Source: Chromera velia (lineage: Eukaryota; Sar; Chromeraceae). Taken from it: 64,000 nt of DNA. The DNA is taken from NCBI GenBank assembly GCA_018398765.1, contig JAHBMJ010001660.1:111396-175395 (forward strand), given 5' to 3'. Positions 12,091 to 20,346 of this stretch are shown one piece after another (the first letter of the stretch is position 1; the number at the start of each line of letters is the position of its first letter). The notes below the pieces were generated by a model that had not been told where the DNA came from, did not search any database, and saw only the letters and a list, made by a program, of their open reading frames with translations. The translations under genes and the position numbers were made by a program.

Positions 12091-13954
12091 TCAGAACTTC
12101 CCCTCCAAAGGGGTCCAGTAGGCATACTCGGCTCCCGGGGGCTCAATCTGAGACAGACCGTCTGTCTCCCTCAATTCCCTGTCAGCCTCGATCCACTCCT
12201 GCTTAGGCCTGTCCAAGTAGTTGAGCACCGTGTACATGTAGTATTGCCCCCTACGCTTGCGCCCAGCCATATCGGGAGCAATGGAGACTCGGAGACTCAT
12301 CGAAGTGGTCCACCCCTCTAGGATCTTAATCCAACGGGGCTGTGGAGGTGAGTGCAGATAGACGCCCTGGTTCTGTAACATGATCTTCTTGAGGCTGTCC
12401 TCCTCAAGATCGAAACCCATGTCTCCAGAGAACACTCCACGTGCTTCTTGGATTTCATCCTGCGTCTTTGTTGCACTTCCGCTTCTCCACGAGTCCCCCT
12501 TGACGTCCGTCGTCAGTCGGGGGGCCAAATAGTTCTTGAGGGTATCCAGGACCTCTCTCTGAGTGATCTCCCCTAAATCGGGGTAGAGTATGAGCACGAA
12601 ACGACGAGTCCAAGCGTCATACACCCCCCGGCGGTACGTCATGAACACCGGCCGCTCCACCTTCCAATTGTACCCCAGGGGCTCCCCATCGGCCCCCAGG
12701 AGGCCGTTCCCCTTCTTGTCGTAAAAGACGGGGCCTGGATCCTTCACCTTCCTTCCCCATGAAGGGGCGCGAGTATGCTGCCGCACCGTTCCAGGCGTGC
12801 GCAGCACCCCAGGGCCTGACGGGTCCAGGATGGTCTCTTTCATGGAGGAGCCGAGCGGGACAAGGAAATCCGGCTGCAGCAACTCCCCAGAGTCAACGGA
12901 AGCCCTGTTGGACACAGCAGGAGAGGGAGACGTACCGTGGTCGGGCGCCCGCCGCCCCCGCTTTCCTTACCAAGGCCTTAGCCTGAGCAGGGGAGGGTTC
13001 GGAGGGCTTTGCAGGAGCAGGGGGAGGGAGGGAGGGAGGCCGTGCAGAGGGGAGGGCAGAGGAAGACGATGACGAAGCCGATGCCTGCGCCTCCGTGCTC
13101 AAAATTTCCTGATAGCCCTCATGAAGGTGAGTGAAGCGAGGGGCTTCCCGCAAGCCTATAACACATTCACCCTCATCAGCCAGTTGGAAAGAAAATTTCC
13201 TCGCCGGCCACTGTGTCCCTCGCTGTAACCCCTCGTACCGTCCGACCAAAGAGGTGCCCAGAAGGACTAGAGGGAATCCCCTGTGACCGAGGTTGCTTCT
13301 GCCTGCCTGTCTGTGGTAACGGGCGCCTGTTCCCCCCTCCTGCCTTGCAGAAGTCTTCCAGAGTCGAGGATCCTCCTGGTCTCCGCCCGCTGGAGCCAGG
13401 AGGATAGTTCCTTCCTGATCGAAACGAGGCCCTCCCCAGAGGTGGAGGTTGTCCGGGACTGTCTGCAGATGCTCCGGGTGCCACACTGGACTTGCAGGAC
13501 GGTAAAATGTTCCCCTTGAACGTTTTTTTTTCTTGTGTTTGTAGAGAACCACGACCATATCATGCGTGAACGGAGCCAAGAACTGCACAATAACTCCATG
13601 TAGCTCTGTTTCCAGGGAGGGCATGGACACTACCGCGGTGTCCCCCACTCTCCATCCAGGAGGTGCTCTTCGAAAGGTCAGGGTAAAAGGGATGCCCCCC
13701 ACCGTTCTGTGAAACATACAGAAATACTCCCAACATTCCCCCATCACCACGAGGTGGATCACAGCAAGGGAAAAACGGTGGTTCGGATCCGACATGAGGA
13801 GAGCCACTCCCTCCCGATTACTGTGGATGCAGCGCTTGACCAGGGCCTGCAGACCCTTTCCAATGTACGGAGGTCCCTGATGGTACTCGATGGAATGGAG
13901 TCCGGGGGACTCGTCCTCCCGGAGCCACGACTGGAAGGACGGATGTTTTGCCAT
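12091..13954 (-). pseudogene. two unrecognised overlapping open segments at the 5' side of the retroelement fossil
   Basis: Open segments of 274 codons (12091-12915) and 353 codons (12893-13954) overlap slightly. The first contains ordinary globular-looking sequence (WNWK-like and [11 protein letters not shown] strands). The second ends in Ser/Pro/Ala low complexity. Neither shows a motif I can name. They may be gag or a lineage-specific ORF of the retroelement. Confidence 0.4.
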
Positions 13955-13964
13955 AGTTTAACGG

Positions 13965-14346
13965 CCTGATACTTCAAGAGAGTTTCCGCGTAATGCAAAG
14001 ACTGGAAGGATCTCGGCTCCTTCATCATATCGGACATGCTGCCACCATTTTGTATAATCTTGTGGACAGCGTGTATATCATTTCTTTTACCTTGACTCGT
14101 CAAAGATTTCATGGCGTAGCTGTCGTGACGTTCCGGGTCTCTCGCAGGTTCGACATGTCGCGGCTTGAATATTTTACGCACCGCATACACCGACCTAGGA
14201 TTAGGGAACCAGACGGTGACGTGGCGGTGGAGCTTCTTGGTGGTGGAGCACTCTTCAAGGGCTCCTATGAAACAGTTATGAGGTTTAAAAACAGAGTCGT
14301 CCAACTCGAAGTCGGTAATACAATACGCACGATGCTTTTTCACCAT
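13965..14346 (-). pseudogene. Rep (HUH endonuclease) fragment of the CRESS-DNA virus fossil
   Basis: Starts with a Met followed by VKKHRAYCITDFE (motif I region). Motif II is KKLHRHVTVWF, with the His-x-His metal-binding pair. Motif III is SYAMK (the YxxK nicking Tyr and Lys). These are followed by GKRNDIHAV and a GSMSDMMKEPRSF stretch, matching the usual 'G(K/E)RNDL...' segment C-terminal to the endonuclease. The helicase half expected next is not present, and the sequence changes to retroelement debris near 13960. In life this protein would nick the origin and start rolling-circle replication. Confidence 0.87.
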
Positions 14347-14353
14347 TTACTAC

Positions 14354-14400
14354 TGTAGCCGGGCCAGGCGTGGCGACTGAACGGGCGCCGTCAGGGGCGT
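14354..14400 (+). repeat. 47-bp inverted repeat, copy 1 (between Rep and Cap starts)
   Basis: Matches the reverse complement of 15131-15177 at 44 of 47 positions; all three differences are transitions. It is GC-rich with the core GGGCGCCGTCAGGGGCG, and sits entirely in the Rep-Cap intergenic region. Confidence 0.93.
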
Positions 14401-14401
14401 T

Positions 14402-14426
14402 GCATTTTTTATGTGATAAAAAATGC
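14402..14426 (+). promoter_or_regulatory. 11-bp-stem hairpin overlapping the Cap start
   Basis: GCATTTTTTAT, a 3-nt loop, then its exact complement ATAAAAAATGC. The second arm contains the Cap ATG (14423). It lies two bases after inverted repeat copy 1. It could affect transcription or initiation, or be a remnant of a viral control element; function is inferred only. Confidence 0.6.
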
Positions 14427-15130
14427 CTAAAAGAAAGCGAAAAGACCGCAAGGTGGTCGCAAGGTGGGTCCGTCCCCGCTGCATGGTTCGCAGGAAAGCT
14501 CAAGTCCCTTGTGGACCGGGAATCCTGAAGAACTTCAAAAGGATAGTCAAAATGCGTTACGTTACCTTCGAGACGACGACTACCGTGCTCAGAGCGCTGA
14601 ACGCGCAGATATTTCGCGCGAATTCCCTACATGATCCGGACTTCTCCGGAGTAGGAGCTCAGCCGTCTTTCCATGACATATATGCGGTCATCTGGAATAA
14701 ATACATGGTGGTGGGCGCGAAGTGCTCTGTGACGTACTTCCCCACATTTATCTAGGGAGCCTCCGATAGATCTGGACAGCCGCACATTGCGGGAATCTAT
14801 ATCGATGACGATGCGATAGCACTAACGGATTATCGGACCCTGCTCGAATCCCAGAACCAATGGTACAAGATTGTCTCTAACGTATCTCTGGGATACAGAC
14901 CTAAGCGCGTTTCCAGCGGATTCTCCGCAAAACGTTACTTTGGCTTCAAAGACACGCGGGACAACATGGATGAATACGGTGCTGCGTTTGGGAGCAACCC
15001 CACGAACCAAGCTTTTTTTGTCTGTTAGGCACAACCGGTTAACCAGGCAGGGGGCCAAGAGCTGAAGTGGATGTGTCAGATCGATCACGCAGTGGTCTTG
15101 TCGGAGCCGAAAGACATGGTAGCGTCGTAG
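14423..15130 (+). pseudogene. Cap (capsid) remnant of the CRESS-DNA virus fossil
   Basis: The N-terminus is arginine/lysine-rich (MPKRKRKDRK), typical of the DNA-binding arm of circovirus-like capsids. A beta-strand-rich body follows with the diagnostic FRANSLHDPDFSG motif, then AQPSFHDIYAVIWNKY and VVGAKCSVTYF, a pattern shared by circo-like single-jelly-roll capsids. Capsid-like sequence continues to about 15130, directly against inverted repeat copy 2. Broken; two or three interruptions judged by eye. Confidence 0.85.
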
Positions 15131-15177
15131 ACGCCCCTGACGGCGCCCGTTTAGTCGCTACGCCTGGCCCAGCTACA
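15131..15177 (-). repeat. 47-bp inverted repeat, copy 2 (just after Cap)
   Basis: Reverse-complement partner of 14354-14400 (44/47). Together the pair frames Cap with almost no spare sequence on the 3' side. Confidence 0.93.
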
Positions 15178-15232
15178 CTTTGTGGTCGGAGGGTCAAAAG
15201 ATATATTATGAGAACATAATGTAATCACCCCA

Positions 15233-15307
15233 GAACAGAAGTCACTATGCCATGGAGCGATGCTCCACGAACAGAATCGGCACAGTATTACCTAGTGACT
15301 TCTGTTC
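15233..15307 (+). other. rolling-circle origin hairpin with nonanucleotide
   Basis: A perfect 15-bp inverted repeat (GAACAGAAGTCACTA at 15233-15247 and its complement at 15293-15307) encloses a 45-nt loop. The loop holds CAGTATTAC at 15283-15291, fitting the CRESS consensus NANTATTAC cut by Rep. It also holds an inner GGAGC/GCTCC mini-hairpin (15254-15266). The nonanucleotide is on the Cap-sense strand and lies beyond the Cap 3' end. Loops of CRESS origins are usually only about 10-13 nt, so this one is unusually large. Confidence 0.82.
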
Positions 15308-16237
15308 CATTCCGGGAATTCCACTATAGAGTGGCCCCTAACCCTATATACATAATGAGATACACCCAACCAGTTGGGTGAGTGCCTCGGAGGGCCCTTT
15401 AAGGGGTCCGCAAATTTGATTGATGCGCACCAGCGGGGGTTTGGGCATGTTTTGTGCAGGTATATGGGGCGGGGGCCATGGCAACGCGTACGAAGTTACT
15501 GTATAGGACCGCGCGAGCATACACTTGCAACTCCATGCGAGTTACTTGAGGGGTACGCATGTGCGAAGTAATTAAGGTATATGTGTGATCACGGCTCCGT
15601 ACGAGTTGTTTAAGGGGCACATTTTAGAATTTGGGTAAGCGACCCTCCCCCCCAAAATGAAAAAATAGTGCGTGCGATCTCAGGGCCTCTCGGCTGATCT
15701 CAGCAGAGCTGAGCTGCCCCCCGAGGCGACATAGCCCGGAAAGCGAAGCTGAGAGGGCACTTAACAAAAATTGCTTGGATAATGGATGGCACCCCCCTAG
15801 ACCACATGGATGGCTGCGTCCGACGTTTACAGGAAGATCTGACGCACGCCAAGCTCGGCCCCGGAAAGACAATTCAGCTGAGGAGGCGCTTTCCAAATTT
15901 AAAGCAGGGGCAGCAAGAATAAATTTCGCTTTCCGGGCCATTCGCACGGAGTGCGTCGGATGACATAACCCTCAGTGCCGCGCGGCGCCGCGTGACCATG
16001 CATGCAGTGATCTCGGATATAGGATGCATGACTGCATGCATGGGAACACTCCGACGAGTTTGCGTTTGACGGCCTCTTCCCCCGGTTGCACAGGTGCCGC
16101 GGTCTTTGCTTGCCAATCTTTTAGAGGAGCTTCTGTAACTGCACAGCTTTCTGACTGGACGGTCAACACCTTGCAACAAGCATGAACGTGTTTTGCCTGA
16201 CCTTTATACGCTCCGGGATGCTACTTTAGTAACCAAC
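15308..16237. promoter_or_regulatory. intergenic region with TGCATGCA cluster upstream of the Thr-stalk gene
   Basis: No gene recognised. The distal part (15308-15990) holds small palindromes such as CCACTATAGAGTGG. The proximal part has ATGCATGCA at 15998-16006 and TGCATGCATG at 16033-16042, about 200-240 bp before the proposed start at 16238. The same octamer recurs upstream of other genes here, so a promoter role is likely but inferred. Confidence 0.45.
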
Positions 16238-18738
16238 ATGGCTCCTCTAAAGGGAAAAAAACTGGACCAATGTAAGGCCCAAGAGCGCCTATTTGGTGTC
16301 TCTATGTTGCCTTCATCGGCACTGTGAACCTCCACTTCTGCGTGTGTGTGTGTATGTGTGTGTGTGTCTGTACGTGTGTGTGTCTGTACGTGTGTGTGAG
16401 CAGGGTACCTTGAGCTTCCACCGCTACCCGGCCAAACAAGAATTTCTCCTCGTCAGTCAGTGGTGTTGACATCTCGGCATGTATCGACAGCCGATGGGCG
16501 CGCTGAAAAGACAGCTGTGGTAGTTTCCATGACTTTTCGCTGTCCTTCATGTATATATGTGGGGGATCTCTGACTCTCTAGAGTTTTTTTGAAGATACAC
16601 GGAAATGCATGAAGAAGTTCTTTGGGTGTTTGCAGGCGGTTGGGCTTTGTCGCTGATTCCGGTGCATCTTTAATTGTGTTACACTTCTGCAGCTGTACGA
16701 GTACAGAACTCCAGTGAGACCCCTTCAACCTCTCCCTGCCAGCACACGCACAGCCCCGCCCCCTTCGATGACGTTCTGTTCAGAAGGGCACAGGGACAGG
16801 GACAGGGACAGACCAGCCGAACTGCCGCAGAAGTACAGGAGGACGCATTTGAGGAACGGGAAGCGAGATGTTTCTTGGAAGGGGGAAAAAAGGTTCGTGG
16901 CTTTGACGAGTTCTCGACTGTGTTGTCGAGGACATCTCGAGACTCGGCAGGGGAGAAGAATAAAAGTATAGACAGGGACCATGTTAGATGGAGAAGCGAG
17001 AAAGGCACGCAGGGAATTCCAGGGGTGGGTCCTCCATCCGCTTCAGACCGTGTGCATAGCCTGCCACCGCCCCTGAAAAGGATTGACTCGCGGAGTCCCC
17101 TGGCTCGCTATGCATGGTCAGACTCGGGGGGCGCGTCGGAAAAGGACGTAGCGGAAACGGAGGCGGGAGAGGCAGAGGAGGAGGAGGAGGAGCAGCAGCT
17201 TGAAAAGGACGTAGCTGAGGAAGAGAGGAAGAGAAATCGTGCAGCTGGGGCATGGTGGACGCGTTGTCCCTGCTGGGTCTGGATTTTGCTTCTCGTTTTG
17301 ATGTGCCTGTGTGTCGGTGCCGTGGTGGCAACTGTAATATGGTCAGTCGGTTTTTCTTCAATATATTCTTGAAAACCTGGATTTGCACCTTCCTTGCACG
17401 ATTGAGAGGTGGAACCTCGATCCGACTGCATGCATGGTGGGAGAATTAAGTGTGCATGCGTGCTCTTGTGACTACAGTAGGTCCTCTCAGGGACTGCATG
17501 GTGTGGTGTGGTGGCATGCAATCATCTTTCTGAACTCAGCGAAAGAGCATGCAAGCCAATTCAGTGATTTCGTAGCATTTCACTTTCACTTTCGAGAACC
17601 GGTATCTGCCTTTGACCAGTCACGCATGGGAAGTCCGTAAAATGAGTTGCTGGCTTTACGGAAGAGCAGAGGCACAAACAGAGGTGAGAGAGAATACTGA
17701 ACGCATCCACAGGTTTCAGTGTGTGTGGGTTTGCTTCCGTGGAAAGGCCGGCACTGTGCCAGCGTGTCTGCTTATTTCGGACTGTGGTTTAAGTTTCTTT
17801 CTGTGTGTTTTCTCTTGCCCGTTTGAGCTGGGAAGCCGTTGTGTTCCTGCCTGTGTGTTAGCAGGATCTTTCTTTTTCCAGCCGCGGGCGTGGGCAGCAC
17901 GCGGCTGGAAGTTCTTGTGGGGAGTTCAAGTGGTGCGCGTCGAGCGCGCGTGCGTCAGCTTTCTGCATTGTCTGAAGTCGAAGGAAAGTCTGAGACTGTT
18001 GAGAATGAGCAGCTGTCCTCGATTGTGGAGTCAACCCTGAGTGAATTCTTTCGCGCCGAGAGTGCAATTGAGGGGTGGAGCGTTTCGGAAGTCAAGACTG
18101 AGACTGTGACACGGACCGACAGCGCTCTGATTCGGGGGCTTGAGGGTGAGGGCATGAGACCTGATGGTCGCTTTTCTACTGTGAGTGAGATTTTAGACAC
18201 AGTGGCGGAAGGCATGCCGCCAGTAGATTCTGAGGGGGGAGAGCGTACTGCAGCCTTGGCTTTCAGCGAGGGGGGAAATGAAAAACCAGGAACAGGAATG
18301 GACATATGGAAGCGACAGATGGAAACGGAAAGCGCTCCTTGGAAAGGGACGCGGGTTTTACAGCAGAGTTTTGAGCATTTTTCTGTAACGGTCAGCGTAC
18401 AGACTGATGATCAGGAGTCTCTCGAATCCCTGTGGGCTCTTGTGTTTCGAGCCGGGGAAGAACAGTTGAGCACTGAGGGCGGAGAAAAATACAGCCGTTT
18501 GGCAGATGCAGCACAGCGGAACTTTGGAGGGGCAGACATGTCTCTTCAGTACTTCTTTTTGCACGAGATCGCTCAAGATGAAGCAGAACGACAAGAAAGT
18601 TTTGCCTTGGAAGATTCCCCGGCGATTTTGTCTTTGGAGACTTCCGCTGATACCACAACTACAACGCCAAGCTCCATCACTACCGCTCTCACCACTTCGA
18701 CTACTACTACCATGCCTGCCACCACCACCACCACCACC

Positions 18739-18773
<35 letters not shown>

Positions 18774-18999
18774 AACAACCACCACCACCACCACCACCAC
18801 AACCACCACCACAACAACAACCACCACCACCACAACAACAACTACCACAACCACCACAACGACAACGACAACAACCACAACAACGACGACCACCACCACG
18901 ACAACCACAACAACTCTACCTGGCACAGCAGTCGGAGGTCAGCTCATGGAGCCTGGTAGTTTGATTCCAAGGATAAAGAGGTCTCGCCAACAAGATTGA
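16238..18999 (+). CDS. membrane protein with acidic cytoplasmic part and poly-threonine stalk
   Basis: Function unknown. Proposed exons are 16238-16271 (MAPLKGKKLDQ), 16693 to about 17349, and 17882-18999. The first junction keeps phase. The second intron's donor is uncertain (17317 or 17350 both keep frame). The N-terminal 200 or so residues are charged, ending in an EEEEEEQQ run. A single membrane span follows, CWVWILLLVLMCLCVGAVVA, flanked by RKRNR, suggesting a cytoplasmic N-terminus (type II). Beyond it are about 250 residues of ordinary sequence. Then comes a tract of about 75 residues that is almost pure Thr (18715-18918), mucin-like and presumably O-glycosylated outside the cell. The frame ends SRQQD-stop, unless splicing at 18956 links it to the Cys-rich exon at 19432. 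Confidence 0.6.
18650..18918 (+). repeat. coding ACN trinucleotide tract (poly-Thr)
   Basis: A mix of ACC, ACT, ACA and ACG codons, all Thr. The codon variety argues that selection keeps the peptide rather than simple slippage, though blocks of ACC and ACT show recent expansion. The opposite strand reads as poly-Val and is not a gene. Confidence 0.85.
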
Positions 19000-19214
19000 G
19001 TGCGAGCACTTTGAAAATCAGCTTACGTCGATCCATCTATCCATCTACCCCCGCATCACGCATCTTGTGAAAGTATGGAGACCTGCATGCCGCAGCTTCC
19101 CCCTCATCTGTGCTTGTAGCTTGTGTGCAGTAGGTAGTGTCACAACCCTTTCAATCCCCTGTGACATGCTGAATGGCTGGAAGGGTTCACCACTATTCTT
19201 TTGCACGTGAAAAG

Positions 19215-19216
<2 letters not shown>

Positions 19217-19257
<41 letters not shown>
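19217..19257. repeat. (CA)n microsatellite
   Basis: About 20 uninterrupted CA units between the Thr-stalk exon and the Cys-rich exon. Confidence 0.9.
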
Positions 19258-19262
<5 letters not shown>

Positions 19263-19431
19263 CGCACACAATGCATCTCTCAATCTTGCTAAGAACTCCA
19301 AACATTGTGACAGGTTCATGTGGGTGTAAAACGAAGCTGTGTGGGTTTGATTGCGTCGATCAATTAAGTGACTGCATGAGAGACATGCACCGAATTCTCT
19401 TGATTCGTTGATCGACCGTCACTGCATGCAG

Positions 19432-19778
19432 GGGTTGTGTGGGTATGGGTGAACCAAGTGGCGTGTAACACCGCATGCATCAACATTGGGCGGACTTGCT
19501 CCTTCTCCAAAATGTCGGACACGAGGACTGATTCCGATTTTGACAAAGCATACGACAATGCAAACATTAACTCGGCATACAGCGACCCGCCCAACCTGAC
19601 GTGGACTACCTGCACCTCCTGTTGTTTCAGCACAAGCGACGTATTCGGACCATACGTCAGAACTGATCTCACGAACGGGTGGTGTACCAAGGTGCACCCA
19701 AGCGCCAGCTCACATGGACCAACCAGCTGCTCCGGTACGACCTTTGCAAATCGTCAGAAACTGTGTGCCTGCGTGTAG
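19432..19778 (+). CDS. probable last exon: Cys-rich extracellular domain
   Basis: The open segment starts after an acceptor (ctgcatgcag) and ends in LCACV-stop. It has eleven Cys in about 110 residues (ACNTACINIGRTCS, TTCTSCC, WCTK, TSCS, KLCACV), a pattern of a secreted disulphide-bonded domain. If the donor at 18956 (gtagtt) is used, the Thr-stalk exon ends with one base and this exon supplies two, so the frame is kept. The protein would then carry a Cys-rich head on a Thr stalk. That is the arrangement I favour; the alternative is an independent or decayed exon. No family name can be given. Confidence 0.5.
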
Positions 19779-19789
19779 CAATATTGCAA

Positions 19790-20240
19790 AGAACTTTGAA
19801 TGAAAAGTGATGAATATGATAAAAAATGACCTAAAAAATGACCAGCGTTTCAATTTTTGAGCAGCAAAAAAAAAAGAAATAAATTGTATTATGATTTTAA
19901 TATAGTTTCGAATTTAGTTTTTTATACGGCATAAAAGAGCATAAAAGCGTGCATCCTAGCTATAAGACTAGTGGTAAGAGAGATATATGATTCTAGATAT
20001 GATTTAATTTATGACAGAATAAGAACTAGTTCAATAGTTCATTGGTTCTAGGCTTCTAGCCAGGGTTCTAGTGTTTATTTTAAATGATACTTGAAGGCAA
20101 TCTAATATATAATTAAAATACAATTTCATTTAGTATCAAATATGAAGTTTTTACCGTTTACCCTTACGTATACTAGCTTATACTAGGTTTAAGTTCAACT
20201 GATTTAAGTTTGTTAATCTAGTCGTTAATCTTTGTTACAA
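19790..20240. other. AT-rich spacer between convergent genes
   Basis: Very AT-rich, with repeated CTAGTT, TAGTTC and TTAATC words, between the 3' ends of the Thr-stalk gene (+) and the Sec14-like gene (-). No gene seen. Confidence 0.6.
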
Positions 20241-20318
20241 TTATATGTCTACTTCTATTTGCCACTGCATTTTCTCTCATTCTTTCCCTGAGCCAGTGAA
20301 ACCGCTGCGTGGTGCAAC

Positions 20319-20346
20319 AGTCAGTCAGTCAGTCAGTCAGTCAGTC
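20319..20346. repeat. (AGTC)n tetranucleotide at the Sec14-like stop codon
   Basis: About seven units. On the minus strand the first TGA of the TGAC series is the stop codon of the Sec14-like gene, so repeat length change cannot lengthen the protein as long as that first unit stays. Confidence 0.8.

Larger units (their letters stand above)
8310..13954 (-). mobile_element. fossil Ty1/copia-type LTR retroelement (Pseudoviridae-like), broken
   Basis: Minus-strand coding debris in the order expected of a copia polyprotein. At the far end (12.1-13.95 kb) are unrecognised frames. A Cys/His-rich segment (11.7-12.0 kb) and a low-complexity Gly/Asp-rich segment (11.1-11.7 kb) follow. Next come an acidic Ser/Glu linker (10.2-11.0 kb), then reverse transcriptase (about 9.0-9.6 kb) and RNase H (about 8.3-8.96 kb). 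I did not recognise an integrase core or a protease, and found no LTR pair. The element is broken in many places (more than five) and looks old. Its 5' side abuts the CRESS virus fossil near 13960, so one element has probably inserted into or recombined with the other. Confidence 0.75.
13965..15310. mobile_element. endogenised CRESS-DNA virus fossil (circovirus-like): Rep part, Cap, inverted repeats and origin
   Basis: Divergent Rep (-) and Cap (+) remnants share a short intergenic region, as in ambisense CRESS-DNA viruses. Downstream of Cap is a perfect 15-bp-stem hairpin (15233-15307) whose loop carries the nonanucleotide CAGTATTAC, the circo/cyclovirus-type rolling-circle nicking site. Two 47-bp inverted repeats (14354-14400 and 15131-15177) bracket Cap. 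Rep keeps only the HUH endonuclease half. I see no superfamily 3 helicase domain on either side. The copy is broken (a few breaks in Cap, Rep partial) yet the motifs remain clear, so it is not extremely ancient. Family assignment beyond 'CRESS, circo-like' would need a phylogeny. Confidence 0.88.

Noticed and set aside
14822-15088. 88-codon minus-strand frame inside the virus fossil as an extra viral gene
   Set aside because: It is antisense to capsid-like sequence and has no recognisable motif.
4924-15390. Shared 14-mer GGTGAGTGCCTCGG at 4924-4937 and 15377-15390 as possible LTR ends
   Set aside because: Similarity does not extend beyond the 14 bases, and the second site lies beyond the virus fossil, so no LTR pair is supported.
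15308-16237. Search for the Rep helicase half on the far side of the origin, as expected for a linearised circle
   Set aside because: No Walker A or other superfamily 3 helicase motif seen on either strand.
18573-18926. Minus-strand frame of about 75 consecutive Val
   Set aside because: Antisense of the poly-Thr coding tract.
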